Source: Weeksellaceae bacterium | Lineage (GTDB): Bacteria > Bacteroidota > Bacteroidia > Flavobacteriales > Weeksellaceae | Direction of reading: 5' to 3' | DNA length: 64,000 nucleotides | NCBI GenBank assembly: GCA_019459455.1 | Contig: JAIBEX010000014.1 | Coordinates: 62,001-126,000, forward strand | Shown: positions 44,643 through 54,274 of the stretch, one piece after another | Position numbering within the stretch: the stretch's first letter is position 1 | Layout of the letters: each line of letters opens with the position of its first letter | Position numbers and translations under genes: made by a program | Notes under the pieces: generated by a model | Database searches by the model: none | What the model was told of the DNA's origin: nothing | The model's input: the letters and a program-made list of their open reading frames with translations, nothing else

Positions 44643-45902
44643 TTAATGTTTTACTTCTGCAACTTGGGTGGGATCGTGTTTGTGTTTGAACATCACTGCA
44701 AAAAGAAGGGCAATAACAAGGGCATAACCTGCGAAAACGAGCCAGATCTCGTGCCACATTTTATCGCCGTTTTCTAGGGTAAAGTAAGTCGCAATCAGCC
44801 ATCCACTCACCAGACTTCCCATAATAGCACCAAAACCGTTCGTCATCATCATGAAAAGGCCCTGGGCGGAAGAACGTATCTTGTAATCGGTAGTAGTTTC
44901 CACAAAAAGAGAGCCTGAAATATTAAAGAAATCAAAGGCCATTCCGTATACGATACATGAAAGAACAATGAGTCCGAGACCGAAACCTACCGGAACCCCG
45001 TAGGCAAAGAGCCCAAAACGTAGGACCCAGGCAAACATCGAAATCAGCATAACATTCTTGATTCCATAGCGTTTCAGGAAGAAGGGAATGGCAAGAATGA
45101 ACAGTGTTTCCGATATCTGAGAGATGGACATGATTAATGTGGATCTCTTCACTACGAAACTGTCTGCATATTCCGGAATCTTACCAAAATCCGAAAGATA
45201 GGTGTCGCCATACATGTTGGTGAGCTGGAGCGCCGCACCCAAAAACATGGAGAACAGAAAAAAGAGCGCCATTTTGTAATCCTTGAGCAGGGAAAAGGCA
45301 TTCAAACCCAGTTTCTCGGACCATGGGGCATTTTTCGGTATCAGGTTTTGTGGCGGACATTTGGGAAGGGTAAATGCGTAAATGCCGAGAAGAACTGCAA
45401 AGATTGCTGCTATGTAGAACTGGTTACCGGAGTCTTTATTGCCGGACAGGTTCGTAATCCACATGGCTACGATGAAACCTATTGTTCCCCAAACCCTGAT
45501 GGGTGGGAACACCTTCACGACGTCGTAATCGTTATTTTTTAAAATGTAATAGGCAATTGAATTGGAAAGCGAAATGGTAGGCATGTAGAACATCATCGCG
45601 AGAAGCATCACCCAAAAGAAATTGTCCGGTGTAGTGACCTGCGGCAGGAAGAAAAGCGTGACACCGTAGAGGATGTGAAGAATTCCAAACAACTTCTCTG
45701 CATTCATCCAGCGGTCTGCAATGATTCCGGTAAGGGCAGGCATAATAAGGGATGCAATACCCAAGGTCGCAAATACTTTTCCAAACTGCTCACCTCCCCA
45801 CTGTTTCGTCCCAAACCAGTACACGCCAATCGTAATGAGCCATGCGCCCCAAACAAAAAACTGCAGAAAACTCAGGATGGTGAGTCGTAATTTCAAATTC
45901 AT
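44643..45902 (-). CDS. MFS transporter, nucleoside:H+ symporter (NupG-like)
   Basis: The 419-residue protein has 12 hydrophobic segments. The N-terminal LRLTILSFLQFFVWGAWLITIGVYW, then PALTGIIADRWMNAEKL, PTISLSNSIAYYIL and FPPIRVWGTIGFIVAMW match the nucleoside:proton symporter family (NupG/XapB). Uptake of nucleosides or related sugars is expected. It lies 16 bp after the bifunctional nuclease gene and 21 bp before the secreted hypothetical gene, so the three form an operon. Together with a nuclease, a nucleic-acid scavenging theme is conceivable but not proven. Confidence 0.86.
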   Translation of the reverse strand: MNLKLRLTILSFLQFFVWGAWLITIGVYWFGTKQWGGEQFGKVFATLGIASLIMPALTGIIADRWMNAEKLFGILHILYGVTLFFLPQVTTPDNFFWVMLLAMMFYMPTISLSNSIAYYILKNNDYDVVKVFPPIRVWGTIGFIVAMWITNLSGNKDSGNQFYIAAIFAVLLGIYAFTLPKCPPQNLIPKNAPWSEKLGLNAFSLLKDYKMALFFLFSMFLGAALQLTNMYGDTYLSDFGKIPEYADSFVVKRSTLIMSISQISETLFILAIPFFLKRYGIKNVMLISMFAWVLRFGLFAYGVPVGFGLGLIVLSCIVYGMAFDFFNISGSLFVETTTDYKIRSSAQGLFMMMTNGFGAIMGSLVSGWLIATYFTLENGDKMWHEIWLVFAGYALVIALLFAVMFKHKHDPTQVAEVKH

Positions 45903-45918
45903 AGTTTATTTATAAAGA

Positions 45919-46515
45919 TTATTCAATTTTCTTTTTTCTCCTTTTAATTTCTTCCTGAATTTCCATTGCAGTGTCAAAATCTTCATCCTTTACTGCATCT
46001 TCCAGCAGTTTCTGAAGTTCTTCCATGGAAAGGGCGCTGAGGCTCTGGTCTGATGCAAGCTCGCTAAAAACCGGATCCTCTGCAGGCTTCTCTTCTATTT
46101 CCAGCAGAATACCCGCTTCATTCAGTACCTCTTCGGTAGTAAAGATCGGGGCGTCAAAGCGCACCGCCATGGCTACCGCATCTGAGGTCCTTGCATCAAG
46201 TACAAGCGGATGACCTGTCTCGTCGTTCAGGAGGTTGATATTTGAAAAGAAAACCCCATCAACAATCTGATAAATAATCACATTAGCAATAGAATGCTTC
46301 GTTTCTATTATGAATTTTGTAAAAAGATCATGGGTGAGCGGACGTGGCGGGTGAATATCCTTCTCCAGACCCAGGGAAATAGACTGAGCTTCAAAATTTC
46401 CAATTACTACAGGAAGTTTTACGTTGGTCTCCTCGTGCTCCAACAACAGTGCATAAGCCCCCGACTGGGTCTGACTGTATGAAATTCCACGGATGACAAG
46501 TTGCTTTAAATCCAT
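45919..46515 (-). CDS. Bifunctional nuclease domain protein (DUF151)
   Basis: The 198-residue cytoplasmic protein has a DUF151/bifunctional nuclease domain at about 5-135: LPVVIGNFEAQSISLGLE, RPLTHDLFTKFI, LDARTSDAVAMAVRFDAPIFTTEEVL. A C-terminal charged coiled tail (MEELQKLLEDAVKDEDFDTAMEIQEEIKRRKKK) looks like a UVR motif, as in other Bacteroidota members. DNase and RNase activity is reported for the plant founder; bacterial roles are unclear. It is the first gene of a three-gene leftward operon. Confidence 0.88.
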   Translation of the reverse strand: MDLKQLVIRGISYSQTQSGAYALLLEHEETNVKLPVVIGNFEAQSISLGLEKDIHPPRPLTHDLFTKFIIETKHSIANVIIYQIVDGVFFSNINLLNDETGHPLVLDARTSDAVAMAVRFDAPIFTTEEVLNEAGILLEIEEKPAEDPVFSELASDQSLSALSMEELQKLLEDAVKDEDFDTAMEIQEEIKRRKKKIE

Positions 46516-46583
46516 AACTACAAATATAAATTAAAATTAATATTTAAAGTTAGATATTGCCCAGATTTTGCGCTGAAAATAAA

Positions 46584-46608
46584 ACAGTCCGGATAAAATC
46601 CGGACCGT
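46584..46608 (-). terminator. Terminator downstream of etfA
   Basis: GTCCGGAT (46587-46594) pairs with ATCCGGAC (46598-46605) around AAA. It separates the etfBA operon from the nuclease operon. Confidence 0.8.
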
Positions 46609-46629
46609 GTTTTAAATAAGTCATTCCTG

Positions 46630-47577
46630 TTATCCTTTCAGTGCCTTTATTTTCTGCGTCAGTGCAGGGATAATCTGGAAGGCATCGCCAACGATACCGT
46701 AATCTGCAGACTTAAAGAAAGGTGCTTCGGGATCGCTGTTAATCACCACGATGGTCTTGGATGAGTTCACACCCGCCAGATGCTGGATCGCTCCGGAAAT
46801 TCCGACCGCAATATACAGATTTGGAGAGATTGCCTTTCCAGTCTGCCCCACGTGTTCTGTATGCGGCCTCCATCCAATATCCGAAACCGGTTTGGAACAG
46901 GCAGTCGCGGCGCCTAGGGTGTTTGCAAGGTCTTCAATCATACCCCAGTTTTCAGGACCTTTCATTCCACGTCCTGCTGAAACCACAATCTCTGCTTCCT
47001 TCAAATCCAGTTTTCCTGAACTCTGCTCGTGGGAAAGTACTTTGGTATCTTCATTCGCAACCGTAAGGTCTTTCACTTCCTCGGAACCGGTTACCGGATT
47101 CTCCTTCACACCGAAGGCATTCTGAGAAACGGTCACAATCACTCCCTGGGCGTCAGCTTTTGCATGCATGAATCCTTTTCCGGAGAACGCTCTTCGTTTA
47201 ACCTGAAACGGCGTAATGCTTTCAGGAGCTTCCAGAACATTGGTAATCAGGGAATAATCCTTCATAATCGCCAGCATGGGCGCTACAGATGACGCGTCGG
47301 TGGTATGAGGGAATATCAGGATATTTCCGTTTGCGACCTCGTTCACCGCCTGAGCGTAGGCTTTGGCACTGAAGTTCTTCAATCCCTCATCCTTGATGTT
47401 GATTACCTGGTTTGCACCGTATTTATAGAGGGAATCTGAGGAGTCGGTCGGGTTTACAGCAATTGCAGTAACCGTATCGCCCAACTGATCGGCGATGGTC
47501 TTTGCATAGGATACTGCTTCAAAGGCGGCCTTTTTATAAACTCCATTTATATTTTCTGCATATACGAATATTGCCAT
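46630..47577 (-). CDS. etfA: Electron transfer flavoprotein alpha subunit
   Basis: The 315-residue FAD-binding subunit pairs with EtfB to carry electrons from acyl-CoA dehydrogenases to the quinone pool. The C-terminal FAD motif is clear: VVSAGRGMKGPENWGMIEDLANTLGAATACSKPVSDIGW, then QTGKAISPNLYIAVGISGAIQHLAG and INSDPEAPFFKSADYGIVGD. It follows etfB by 28 bp and is closed by a terminator. Confidence 0.95.
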   Translation of the reverse strand: MAIFVYAENINGVYKKAAFEAVSYAKTIADQLGDTVTAIAVNPTDSSDSLYKYGANQVINIKDEGLKNFSAKAYAQAVNEVANGNILIFPHTTDASSVAPMLAIMKDYSLITNVLEAPESITPFQVKRRAFSGKGFMHAKADAQGVIVTVSQNAFGVKENPVTGSEEVKDLTVANEDTKVLSHEQSSGKLDLKEAEIVVSAGRGMKGPENWGMIEDLANTLGAATACSKPVSDIGWRPHTEHVGQTGKAISPNLYIAVGISGAIQHLAGVNSSKTIVVINSDPEAPFFKSADYGIVGDAFQIIPALTQKIKALKG

Positions 47578-47605
47578 TTTATAGTTTTTAAATTAAGATT
47601 AGAAA

Positions 47606-48352
47606 TTAAATCACTTTTGCTTCTTCGTGCAGTAACCTTACGAGTTCATCAATATTATCTGCTGATACCATTTTTACAGCGGCTCTGGCCGGAACGGAAT
47701 CATAGGAAACCCCTTCCACTCTAACTTCAGTAGCAACCGGCTCCTGGACCTGTAGCGGTTTTGTACGTGCGGACATAATTCCCCTCATATTCGGGATAAT
47801 CAGGTCTTTCTCATCTACCATTCCTTTCTGTCCGGCAATGACGGCAGGAAGTTTTACGGAGATGGTCTCCTTACCCCCTTCAATCTCGCGAACCGCCTGA
47901 ACTTCAGAACCGTTCACTTCAAGACCTACACACGCATTTACAAAAGGTTGGTTAAGCAGTTGAGCCACCATACCGGGAACGGCACCACCATTATAATCAA
48001 TGGATTCCTTACCGCAAAGGATCAAATCATAACCTCCGTTCTGAGCGATGTGTGCAATCTCTTTTGCCACAGAAAAACTGTCCTTTGGATCTGCATTCAC
48101 CCTTACCGCATCGTTGGCACCTATGGCCAGAGCTTTTCTGATCACAGGCTCGGCGGCGGTCTCTCCCACATTTACCACAGTGACCGTTGCTCCCTGCGAT
48201 TCCTGAAGCTTAACAGCTTTTGTTAATGCAAATTCGTCCAGGGGGTTAATGACCCATTGGATGCCTGTTTTGTCGAATGCAGATTTGTCTGCCGTAAAAT
48301 TAATTTTTGAAGTAGTATCCGGAACACTACTGATACAAACTAATATTTTCAT
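47606..48352 (-). CDS. etfB: Electron transfer flavoprotein beta subunit
   Basis: The 248-residue subunit binds AMP and forms the heterodimer with EtfA. Family features: MKILVCISSVPDTTSKI, WVINPLDEFALTKAVKL, LILCGKESIDYNGGAVPGMVAQLL and the C-terminal IPNMRGIMSARTKPL. It is the first gene of the etfBA operon. Its upstream 182 bp hold an inverted repeat GCACAC/GTGTGC (48375-48398) close to the ATG. Confidence 0.95.
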   Translation of the reverse strand: MKILVCISSVPDTTSKINFTADKSAFDKTGIQWVINPLDEFALTKAVKLQESQGATVTVVNVGETAAEPVIRKALAIGANDAVRVNADPKDSFSVAKEIAHIAQNGGYDLILCGKESIDYNGGAVPGMVAQLLNQPFVNACVGLEVNGSEVQAVREIEGGKETISVKLPAVIAGQKGMVDEKDLIIPNMRGIMSARTKPLQVQEPVATEVRVEGVSYDSVPARAAVKMVSADNIDELVRLLHEEAKVI

Positions 48353-48374
48353 GTGTAATTATTTTTAATTTAAG

Positions 48375-48398
48375 GCACACCTACCATTTCATGTGTGC
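48375..48398. promoter_or_regulatory. Inverted repeat upstream of etfB
   Basis: GCACAC (48375-48380) and GTGTGC (48393-48398) flank 12 bases, 22 bp before the etfB start. The position suits an operator, but no regulator gene is adjacent. Confidence 0.3.
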
Positions 48399-48534
48399 AC
48401 TTATTTTATTTGTTAAGACACCGTATCCCAATGGGTTCAGATGCCGTGATTTGAAGCTCTTTAATTTCGCTAAGATAAAAAATAAATATTATGCATGCAT
48501 AGTATCATACCGCTTTTAATATTTATTACATAAA

Positions 48535-49242
48535 TTAACCGTTGGGATTGGAGGGTCTGATTTCGATTTTACTTGGCAGGGAGCGGGGATTCATCTTCAG
48601 GATATCCAGGACCAGGTCGCCGATATCTTCGGGCTGGATTTTCCAGGCATCTTTCTCCGACGGTTCATTTCCGTTGAAATTGGTAGATACGGAACCCGGC
48701 ATAATGGTCGATGCCTTGATGTTGTACTTCCTTAAATCAATCATGGCAGCCTGCGTAAAGCCAACAGCTCCAAACTTGGAGGCATTGTACCCGGCTCCTT
48801 TTTCAAAGAAATTAGTACCCGCCAGACTTGAAATCGTGATAAAATATCCTTCCGTTTTTTTCAGTTCCTCTACCGATGCCTTCAGCGTATGAAAGATGCC
48901 TGTAAGATTGGTGTCGATCATATCGTTCCATTCACTAAGTTCCATTTCGTCTACCGCCTTGAAAATTCCCAGACCTGCGTTGGCAATAACAAAGTCCAGC
49001 CGGCCAAACTTTTTTATGATTTCTGAAACCGCATTTTTTTCATCTTCAAAGCTCCTGACATCAGACGCGATACCAAAAACTTTGGTCTCATCCAATGATA
49101 AAATCCTTGCGGCCTCCTCGGCATCTTCCTGATTTCTTCCCGAAACAGCGACTTTAATGCCCTCTTTCAGTAAAACCTTTGCAATTCCGAAACCGATTCC
49201 CTTGGTTCCGCCCGTTATATAAGCCACTTTGTCTTTATGCAT
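48535..49242 (-). CDS. Short-chain dehydrogenase/reductase
   Basis: The 235-residue classical SDR has the cofactor loop TGGTKGIGFGIA at 10-21, NAG at 88-90, the catalytic Ser138/Ser139 (ITISSLAG) and Tyr152-x-x-x-Lys156 (GYNASKFG). The Arg36 after the second strand (SGRNQED) suggests NADP(H). The substrate is unknown. It is a single gene with about 180 bp of non-coding DNA before etfB. Confidence 0.88.
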   Translation of the reverse strand: MHKDKVAYITGGTKGIGFGIAKVLLKEGIKVAVSGRNQEDAEEAARILSLDETKVFGIASDVRSFEDEKNAVSEIIKKFGRLDFVIANAGLGIFKAVDEMELSEWNDMIDTNLTGIFHTLKASVEELKKTEGYFITISSLAGTNFFEKGAGYNASKFGAVGFTQAAMIDLRKYNIKASTIMPGSVSTNFNGNEPSEKDAWKIQPEDIGDLVLDILKMNPRSLPSKIEIRPSNPNG

Positions 49243-49407
49243 TACGCTAAATTTTTGTGGCCTAAAGATAAAAAAAACGCCCCATTCAGAAGTGTTTTTA
49301 AAAAAGTTTATCAGAAAATCGGTTTTGGGTAATTTTGAATCAGCTCCATACCGAATTCACCTTGTTCAAATTTTGTCATAAACATTGATGTCAAATTCAA
49401 ACAAAAA

Positions 49408-49430
49408 AAACGCCTCAAAAAGAGGCGTTT
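49408..49430 (-). terminator. Terminator downstream of the T9SS protein at 49450
   Basis: AAACGCCTC (49408-49416) pairs with GAGGCGTTT (49422-49430), loop of five A. The A-run to its left gives the leftward U-tract. Confidence 0.85.
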
Positions 49431-49449
49431 CAAAATTGGTTATTATAAT

Positions 49450-50895
49450 TTATTTCTTAATAAATTTCTGGGAAGTTTTTCCGTTCGCAGTCTCTATGTT
49501 GATGATATAGGTTCCGGATTGAAGCGCTCTTACATCAACTGTATTGTTGATAAGTCCGGCTTCAATTCTTCTTCCGGACATGTCGGTAAGAGAAACTGCA
49601 TTTACTTTATCCTTAGATTTAATGTTCAGAATATCTGATGTAGGATTTGGATAAACTGATATAGTGCTGTTATCAGAAACAATATCATTAACACCCAAAG
49701 CACCAGTGATCGTAAATGTGTCCAGAGCTAGCGAAACTGCACTCGCCTGAACTCCTGAAAAATGATTGAATGCTAAAAAGTAGGTGCCATTTGACGGTGG
49801 AGTGAAGGTCGCACTGTACTGAGTCCACGTAGTGCCTGCAACAGTACTGGAAGTCCAAACTGTAGTTGTTTGTGCCGCTTCAGTATTGTCAGTTCCATAG
49901 GTTAATTTTATACTCTGTGGTGGAGGTGTTGCACCAAACAATCTTAAATAGAATGTAACCGTATAGATTTTATTGGCAGCTAAATATAGAGGAGCGGAGT
50001 ACAGCCATCTGTTTGTAGCCAAAGTTGTACTGTTGTTTGAGAATACCATTTGAGTCCCAGCCTGCGGGTTGCCGGCCGTAGCATTAGTAGACCAACTGCC
50101 TGACCAACCGTTAGCAGGATAACCGGCTGCGTTATCGAAGCCGTACGCATAAGATGGAGTTGGATCCGTTGCTGTAAAAAATTGGTAAGGACCAACCCAC
50201 GTACTTTGGCTGGATCCACAATTATTCCTCACATAATATTGATATCCGGTACCAGCTGTAAGACCGCTTATCGTTGCGCTGGTCGTCGCTGTATTAATAA
50301 CAGTTCCGGTTCCTTGTACAAACCCTGGTGCACCATATTCGATATCGTAAGAAGCCGCTCCAGATACAGCAGTCCAGCTAAGTGTTGCTGATGTAAAGGT
50401 TTCATTTGTAACATTCAAAGTACTACCGTTAACAGGCAAACAAGAAACAGGAGTAAAAGCAAGACTCCATGTGAAACCAGCAGCTGACCACCGGTCATCC
50501 CACTGGATATAATAGGTTGTCCCGGCTAAAACTGTAACCGTAAGGGTAGATAGATAGTTAGTTGCACTAATGTCATCATTTCCACCTACACAAGTTAGGG
50601 CAGCACAGGTACCAGAGTATATTGACACACGGGTATCGTCGCTTAAGGGAGCAACATTCGTAGAGATATTGGAGGAAACCACCAACTGTCCGTTTGAAGT
50701 TGGAGTATAGGAATACCAAATTCCTGTCGGTGCGGCCTTATCACCATTCGATTGGTCACAACTCGTAACATACGTTCCCGTTATTGCTGGTGCAGTGTGC
50801 GTACCGGGAGTCACAGCCGTAGCTGTCGCGCAGGTTAGCTGGGCTATGGCAAACTGCGAAGCTGCCAGCATTAAACCTAGTAAAAGTTTTTTCAT
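49450..50895 (-). CDS. T9SS-secreted fibronectin type III adhesin-like protein
   Basis: The 481-residue protein has a signal peptide (MKKLLLGLMLAASQFAIAQ) and a Cys-containing beta domain (about 20-150). One fibronectin type III module follows at about 160-240 (ATLSWTAVSGAASYDIEYGA... GTGYQYYVRNNC), then a jelly-roll-like domain at 250-400. The T9SS sorting domain at about 410-481 ends NTVDVRALQSGTYIINIETANGKTSQKFIKK. It should be placed on the cell surface by the T9SS. It is paralogous in its C-terminus to the next gene (51049-52731). No enzyme motif was seen. Confidence 0.88.
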   Translation of the reverse strand: MKKLLLGLMLAASQFAIAQLTCATATAVTPGTHTAPAITGTYVTSCDQSNGDKAAPTGIWYSYTPTSNGQLVVSSNISTNVAPLSDDTRVSIYSGTCAALTCVGGNDDISATNYLSTLTVTVLAGTTYYIQWDDRWSAAGFTWSLAFTPVSCLPVNGSTLNVTNETFTSATLSWTAVSGAASYDIEYGAPGFVQGTGTVINTATTSATISGLTAGTGYQYYVRNNCGSSQSTWVGPYQFFTATDPTPSYAYGFDNAAGYPANGWSGSWSTNATAGNPQAGTQMVFSNNSTTLATNRWLYSAPLYLAANKIYTVTFYLRLFGATPPPQSIKLTYGTDNTEAAQTTTVWTSSTVAGTTWTQYSATFTPPSNGTYFLAFNHFSGVQASAVSLALDTFTITGALGVNDIVSDNSTISVYPNPTSDILNIKSKDKVNAVSLTDMSGRRIEAGLINNTVDVRALQSGTYIINIETANGKTSQKFIKK

Positions 50896-50992
50896 TTTGT
50901 TAATATTTTAAATTGTTTGTTGTAAAATTAAATATAAATTCTTAATTGACAATACTTTTTAAAATATTTACTTATCATATAATTACATATAA

Positions 50993-51019
50993 AAAGACCT
51001 GACATAATGCCAGGCCTTT
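50993..51019 (-). terminator. Terminator downstream of the T9SS protein at 51049
   Basis: AAAGACCTG (50993-51001) and CAGGCCTTT (51011-51019) pair with one position that is G-U in the leftward RNA. A-rich DNA lies to the left. Confidence 0.7.
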
Positions 51020-51048
51020 AAGGTAATAAGGGTTATATTCTAAAAATC

Positions 51049-52731
51049 CTATTTCTTAATGAATTTCTGAGAAGAGTTCCCGGCCTCAGTCACCACGTTT
51101 ATTATGTATGTTCCTGACTGAAGTCCTCTCACATCAACTGTATTGTTGATCACTCTGGCTTCAATTCTTTTTCCTGACATGTCGGAAATAGAAACAGCAG
51201 TAACTTTATCCTTAGATTTAATGTTTAGCATATCCGAGGTTGGGTTGGGATAGATTGCAATAGCATTTTCGAACGATACCAAGTCGTTAACTCCCAATTG
51301 GCTCGATGTAACTGTCACCGTATCAATGAAAATATAATTAGCAGTTGTTATTGCTGTTCTCGCAGGGGTATTGTTATTGAAACCAATGTAATAATTACCG
51401 GTAGTTGTAGGGGTATACTGTAAGGTTTCTGTCGCGTACGTTAAATTGTTATAGTTTGTATGCGATGCCAAAATGGTCGCTCCCGTACCGCTGTTAGTGG
51501 AATTAATTCCAACTGAAAAATTCACCGGCGCGGTCGTAGCAGCCGTACTAAAAGTCCGGTAATAGTATTGGATGCTATAGGTAACACCTGCCGTCATAGC
51601 CAGTGGACGTGAAAAAATCCAGGCATTCTGCGCAGTAGTAGCTATTTGACTGCCAATAAAATATGTGGGACTATGAGCATAATCATTCGCAGTATTTCCA
51701 TCCGTAGCGTCGTCAGAAAACCAACCCCAGGTACCCACATTTCCTGTAGGTTGATTCCCCCAGCCTAAATTGAAGATATAATTCTGATCTGCGGCCGGTT
51801 CAAAATTCATAGCATAAGGATAGGTTGATACCGGTGCTGAATTTGTTGTGCCAACAGTAATTTTTCTCCATTCACTTAAAAGGCCTCCCCCACAGTCTGC
51901 ACGGATATACACATCATACGCTTTTCCTGGTGCTAAACCAGTCACTGTATAGGTGGTACCGTTTGTAACAGTGGCACTAGATCCGCCTCCTCCTTGAGCA
52001 TAAGGTTTTAGTCCCCATTCAATCTGAGCATTAACTGCGGGACTCCAGGTAATTGATGCGGAATTTTCCGTGTATGCCGTCATTGACAGATTGTTAATTG
52101 CCGCACATGGAACAGATTTAGCAAAGTAGGTGGCTGGCCTAAAGTTAGAAACTGTCAGTGTTGTTGGTAATACCGTAAGACTTTGTGCACCTTTAAGACC
52201 TCCTACTAAAGAGGTATTACATAGTGCTATGTTCCCTGTGGTTGCCAAAGTCCCAGTGGCATTCTCGTATTCGAACGCTACGTAAACAGCGCCTCCGGTG
52301 TAGGTAAAAGGACTTCCTCCCATAAACGGAAAATTTACCTGCCCCGTGGTAGCCGGTATCGTAATTGTCGAATTGCTAGCTAGAGTCATGCCTGTAATTG
52401 CAGTGGTCCAATCTGTGCTTTTTGTATTCGTAGCGTCCGTACTGTTTTGCAAATACACCTTCAGGGTACCCGTCGTAGCAACGTTTTGTGCTGAGGAATA
52501 TAAAAAACCTATCCCAGCCAGTGCGTTTCCGCTGGTTAGTCCTGAACCAGCCATTTCAGCTGCAGTGATAATATAAACAGTTCGTGCATAACGAGTTGCC
52601 CCCTGCGGAGCCCTGGAATTTGCGGAGGTTGATCCATTGTCGGGTAAAGACAACTCCCACTGCAAGGCTTGGCCATAAAAGATTGTCGCCGTAAAAAATA
52701 CTAGTAACAAAGAGAATAGAGTTCTTTTCAT
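51049..52731 (-). CDS. T9SS-secreted fibronectin type III protein, paralogue
   Basis: The 560-residue protein has a signal peptide (MKRTLFSLLLVFFTATIFYGQ) and an N-terminal beta domain (RYARTVYIITAAEMAGSGL...). A fibronectin type III module lies near 215-295 (ASITWSPAVNAQIEWGL... GKAYDVYIRADCGG). A jelly-roll-like region follows, and then the sorting domain (NPTSDMLNIKSKDKVTAVSISDMSGKRIEARVINN...). The last about 65 residues are nearly the same as in the 49450 gene, while the N-terminal domains differ. It is probably a surface adhesin. It has its own terminator, so it is expressed separately. Confidence 0.88.
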   Translation of the reverse strand: MKRTLFSLLLVFFTATIFYGQALQWELSLPDNGSTSANSRAPQGATRYARTVYIITAAEMAGSGLTSGNALAGIGFLYSSAQNVATTGTLKVYLQNSTDATNTKSTDWTTAITGMTLASNSTITIPATTGQVNFPFMGGSPFTYTGGAVYVAFEYENATGTLATTGNIALCNTSLVGGLKGAQSLTVLPTTLTVSNFRPATYFAKSVPCAAINNLSMTAYTENSASITWSPAVNAQIEWGLKPYAQGGGGSSATVTNGTTYTVTGLAPGKAYDVYIRADCGGGLLSEWRKITVGTTNSAPVSTYPYAMNFEPAADQNYIFNLGWGNQPTGNVGTWGWFSDDATDGNTANDYAHSPTYFIGSQIATTAQNAWIFSRPLAMTAGVTYSIQYYYRTFSTAATTAPVNFSVGINSTNSGTGATILASHTNYNNLTYATETLQYTPTTTGNYYIGFNNNTPARTAITTANYIFIDTVTVTSSQLGVNDLVSFENAIAIYPNPTSDMLNIKSKDKVTAVSISDMSGKRIEARVINNTVDVRGLQSGTYIINVVTEAGNSSQKFIKK

Positions 52732-52835
52732 GTTTTTAAAGATTTAAGAATTTAATTATTGTAAAAGTATATATAAAATACTAATTAGCAAATATTAAAC
52801 ATAAAATTTCTTTACTCTATAATAATTCATAAAAA

Positions 52836-52861
52836 AAAACCCGGAATTATTGCCGGGTTTT
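52836..52861 (-). terminator. Terminator downstream of the M20 dipeptidase
   Basis: AAAACCCGG (52836-52844) and CCGGGTTTT (52853-52861) form a perfect 9-bp stem with an 8-base loop and a long A-run to the left. Confidence 0.88.
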
Positions 52862-52882
52862 CAGTTCTACCAGACCTAAATC

Positions 52883-54265
52883 TCAATTTTTTGCATAATT
52901 CTCAAAAAACAGCGGAATGCTCTCGATGCCCTTGTAAAAATTATAAAGTCCGTAATGTTCATTTGGCGAGTGTATGGCATCCGAAGCAAGCCCAAAACCC
53001 ATCAAAACCGACTTTGCACCCAATACCTGTTCAAACATAGCGGTTATCGGAATACTGCCTCCACTTCTGTAGGGCAATACTTCTGTTCCGAAAGCGGTTT
53101 CCATTGCTTTTTTGGCGGCGGCAAACTCTTTGGAATCACTTGGCAGCACGTAGGGCATACCGCCGTGGTGCGGATTCACCTTCACCTTCACATTTTCAGG
53201 TGCTATTTTTTCGAAGTATCTGGTAAATTTCTCCGTAATCTCGTCCGGAGTCTGATAGGGAACCAGACGCATAGAAATTTTTGCAAAAGCCTTAGATGGA
53301 ATCACCGTCTTGGCGCCTTCGCCTGTGTAACCGCCCCAGATTCCGTTGCAGTCCAGTGTCGGACGGATAGAAGTTCTTTCCAGGGTGGTATATCCTTTCT
53401 CGCCTTCAACACCGCTTAAACCAATGGAAGTTTTAAAGGCTTCCTGATCATCTTTCAGTTTACCCATTGCTGCACGCTCTTCCGAAGAAACTTCCTCTAC
53501 ATTATCGTAAAAACCGTCAATGGTGATGTGTCCGTTCTCATCTATCAGATCCGCAATCATCCTGCTCAAAACATGAATCGGGTTTGGAACCGCCCCGCCG
53601 TATAGCCCAGAGTGAAGGTCCCTGTTCGGGCCTTCCACTTCAACTTCCACATAGCTCAGTCCACGAAGACCGGTGGTCACCGTGGGTTGTTCCTTTGAGT
53701 ATAAACCCGTATCCGAAATCAGGATACAGTCGCAGGCAAGTTTTTCCTTATTTTCATTCACGAAATCCCCCAGGCTTTTTGAACCCACTTCTTCTTCCCC
53801 TTCGATGATAAACTTAACATTACACGGGAGGGTATTGGTTTTCATCATCGCCTCAAAAGCCTTGATATGCATAAAGAACTGGCCTTTATCATCGGCTGAA
53901 CCCCGGGCGAATATAGCACCGTCGGGGTGGATTTCCGTTTTTTCAATATACGGTTCAAAAGGCGGCTTCTTCCAGAGATCCAGCGGGTCAGGCGGCTGAA
54001 CGTCGTAATGTCCGTACACCAACACCGTAGGAAGATTTTTGTCGATGAGTTTTTCTCCGTAAACAACCGGATAGCCTTTGGTTTCGCAAACCTCAACCAA
54101 ATCGGCACCTGCATTTTTCAGGTGTTCGGCACATTTGTCGGCGCACTTCAAAACTTCGTCCTTATAGGCCGGATCGGCTGAAATTGATGCGATTTTAAGG
54201 AGTTCAAAAAGTTCGTCCAGATAACGCTGTTTATTTTCATTGATGTAACTAAGGGTTTCTTGCAT
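52883..54265 (-). CDS. M20-family dipeptidase
   Basis: The 460-residue metallopeptidase matches the carnosinase/CNDP-like branch of M20. Metal-site residues are visible as His86 (VYGHYDVQPPDP), Asp125 (RGSADDKGQ) and the Glu pair in EGEEEVGS (155-161). The family dimerisation insert runs about 200-310. It cleaves dipeptides in the cytoplasm or, if exported, outside; no signal peptide is seen. The gene is single. The octamer repeat at 54275-54310 lies just upstream of its start. Confidence 0.92.
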   Translation of the reverse strand: MQETLSYINENKQRYLDELFELLKIASISADPAYKDEVLKCADKCAEHLKNAGADLVEVCETKGYPVVYGEKLIDKNLPTVLVYGHYDVQPPDPLDLWKKPPFEPYIEKTEIHPDGAIFARGSADDKGQFFMHIKAFEAMMKTNTLPCNVKFIIEGEEEVGSKSLGDFVNENKEKLACDCILISDTGLYSKEQPTVTTGLRGLSYVEVEVEGPNRDLHSGLYGGAVPNPIHVLSRMIADLIDENGHITIDGFYDNVEEVSSEERAAMGKLKDDQEAFKTSIGLSGVEGEKGYTTLERTSIRPTLDCNGIWGGYTGEGAKTVIPSKAFAKISMRLVPYQTPDEITEKFTRYFEKIAPENVKVKVNPHHGGMPYVLPSDSKEFAAAKKAMETAFGTEVLPYRSGGSIPITAMFEQVLGAKSVLMGFGLASDAIHSPNEHYGLYNFYKGIESIPLFFENYAKN

Positions 54266-54274
54266 GATTTTATA

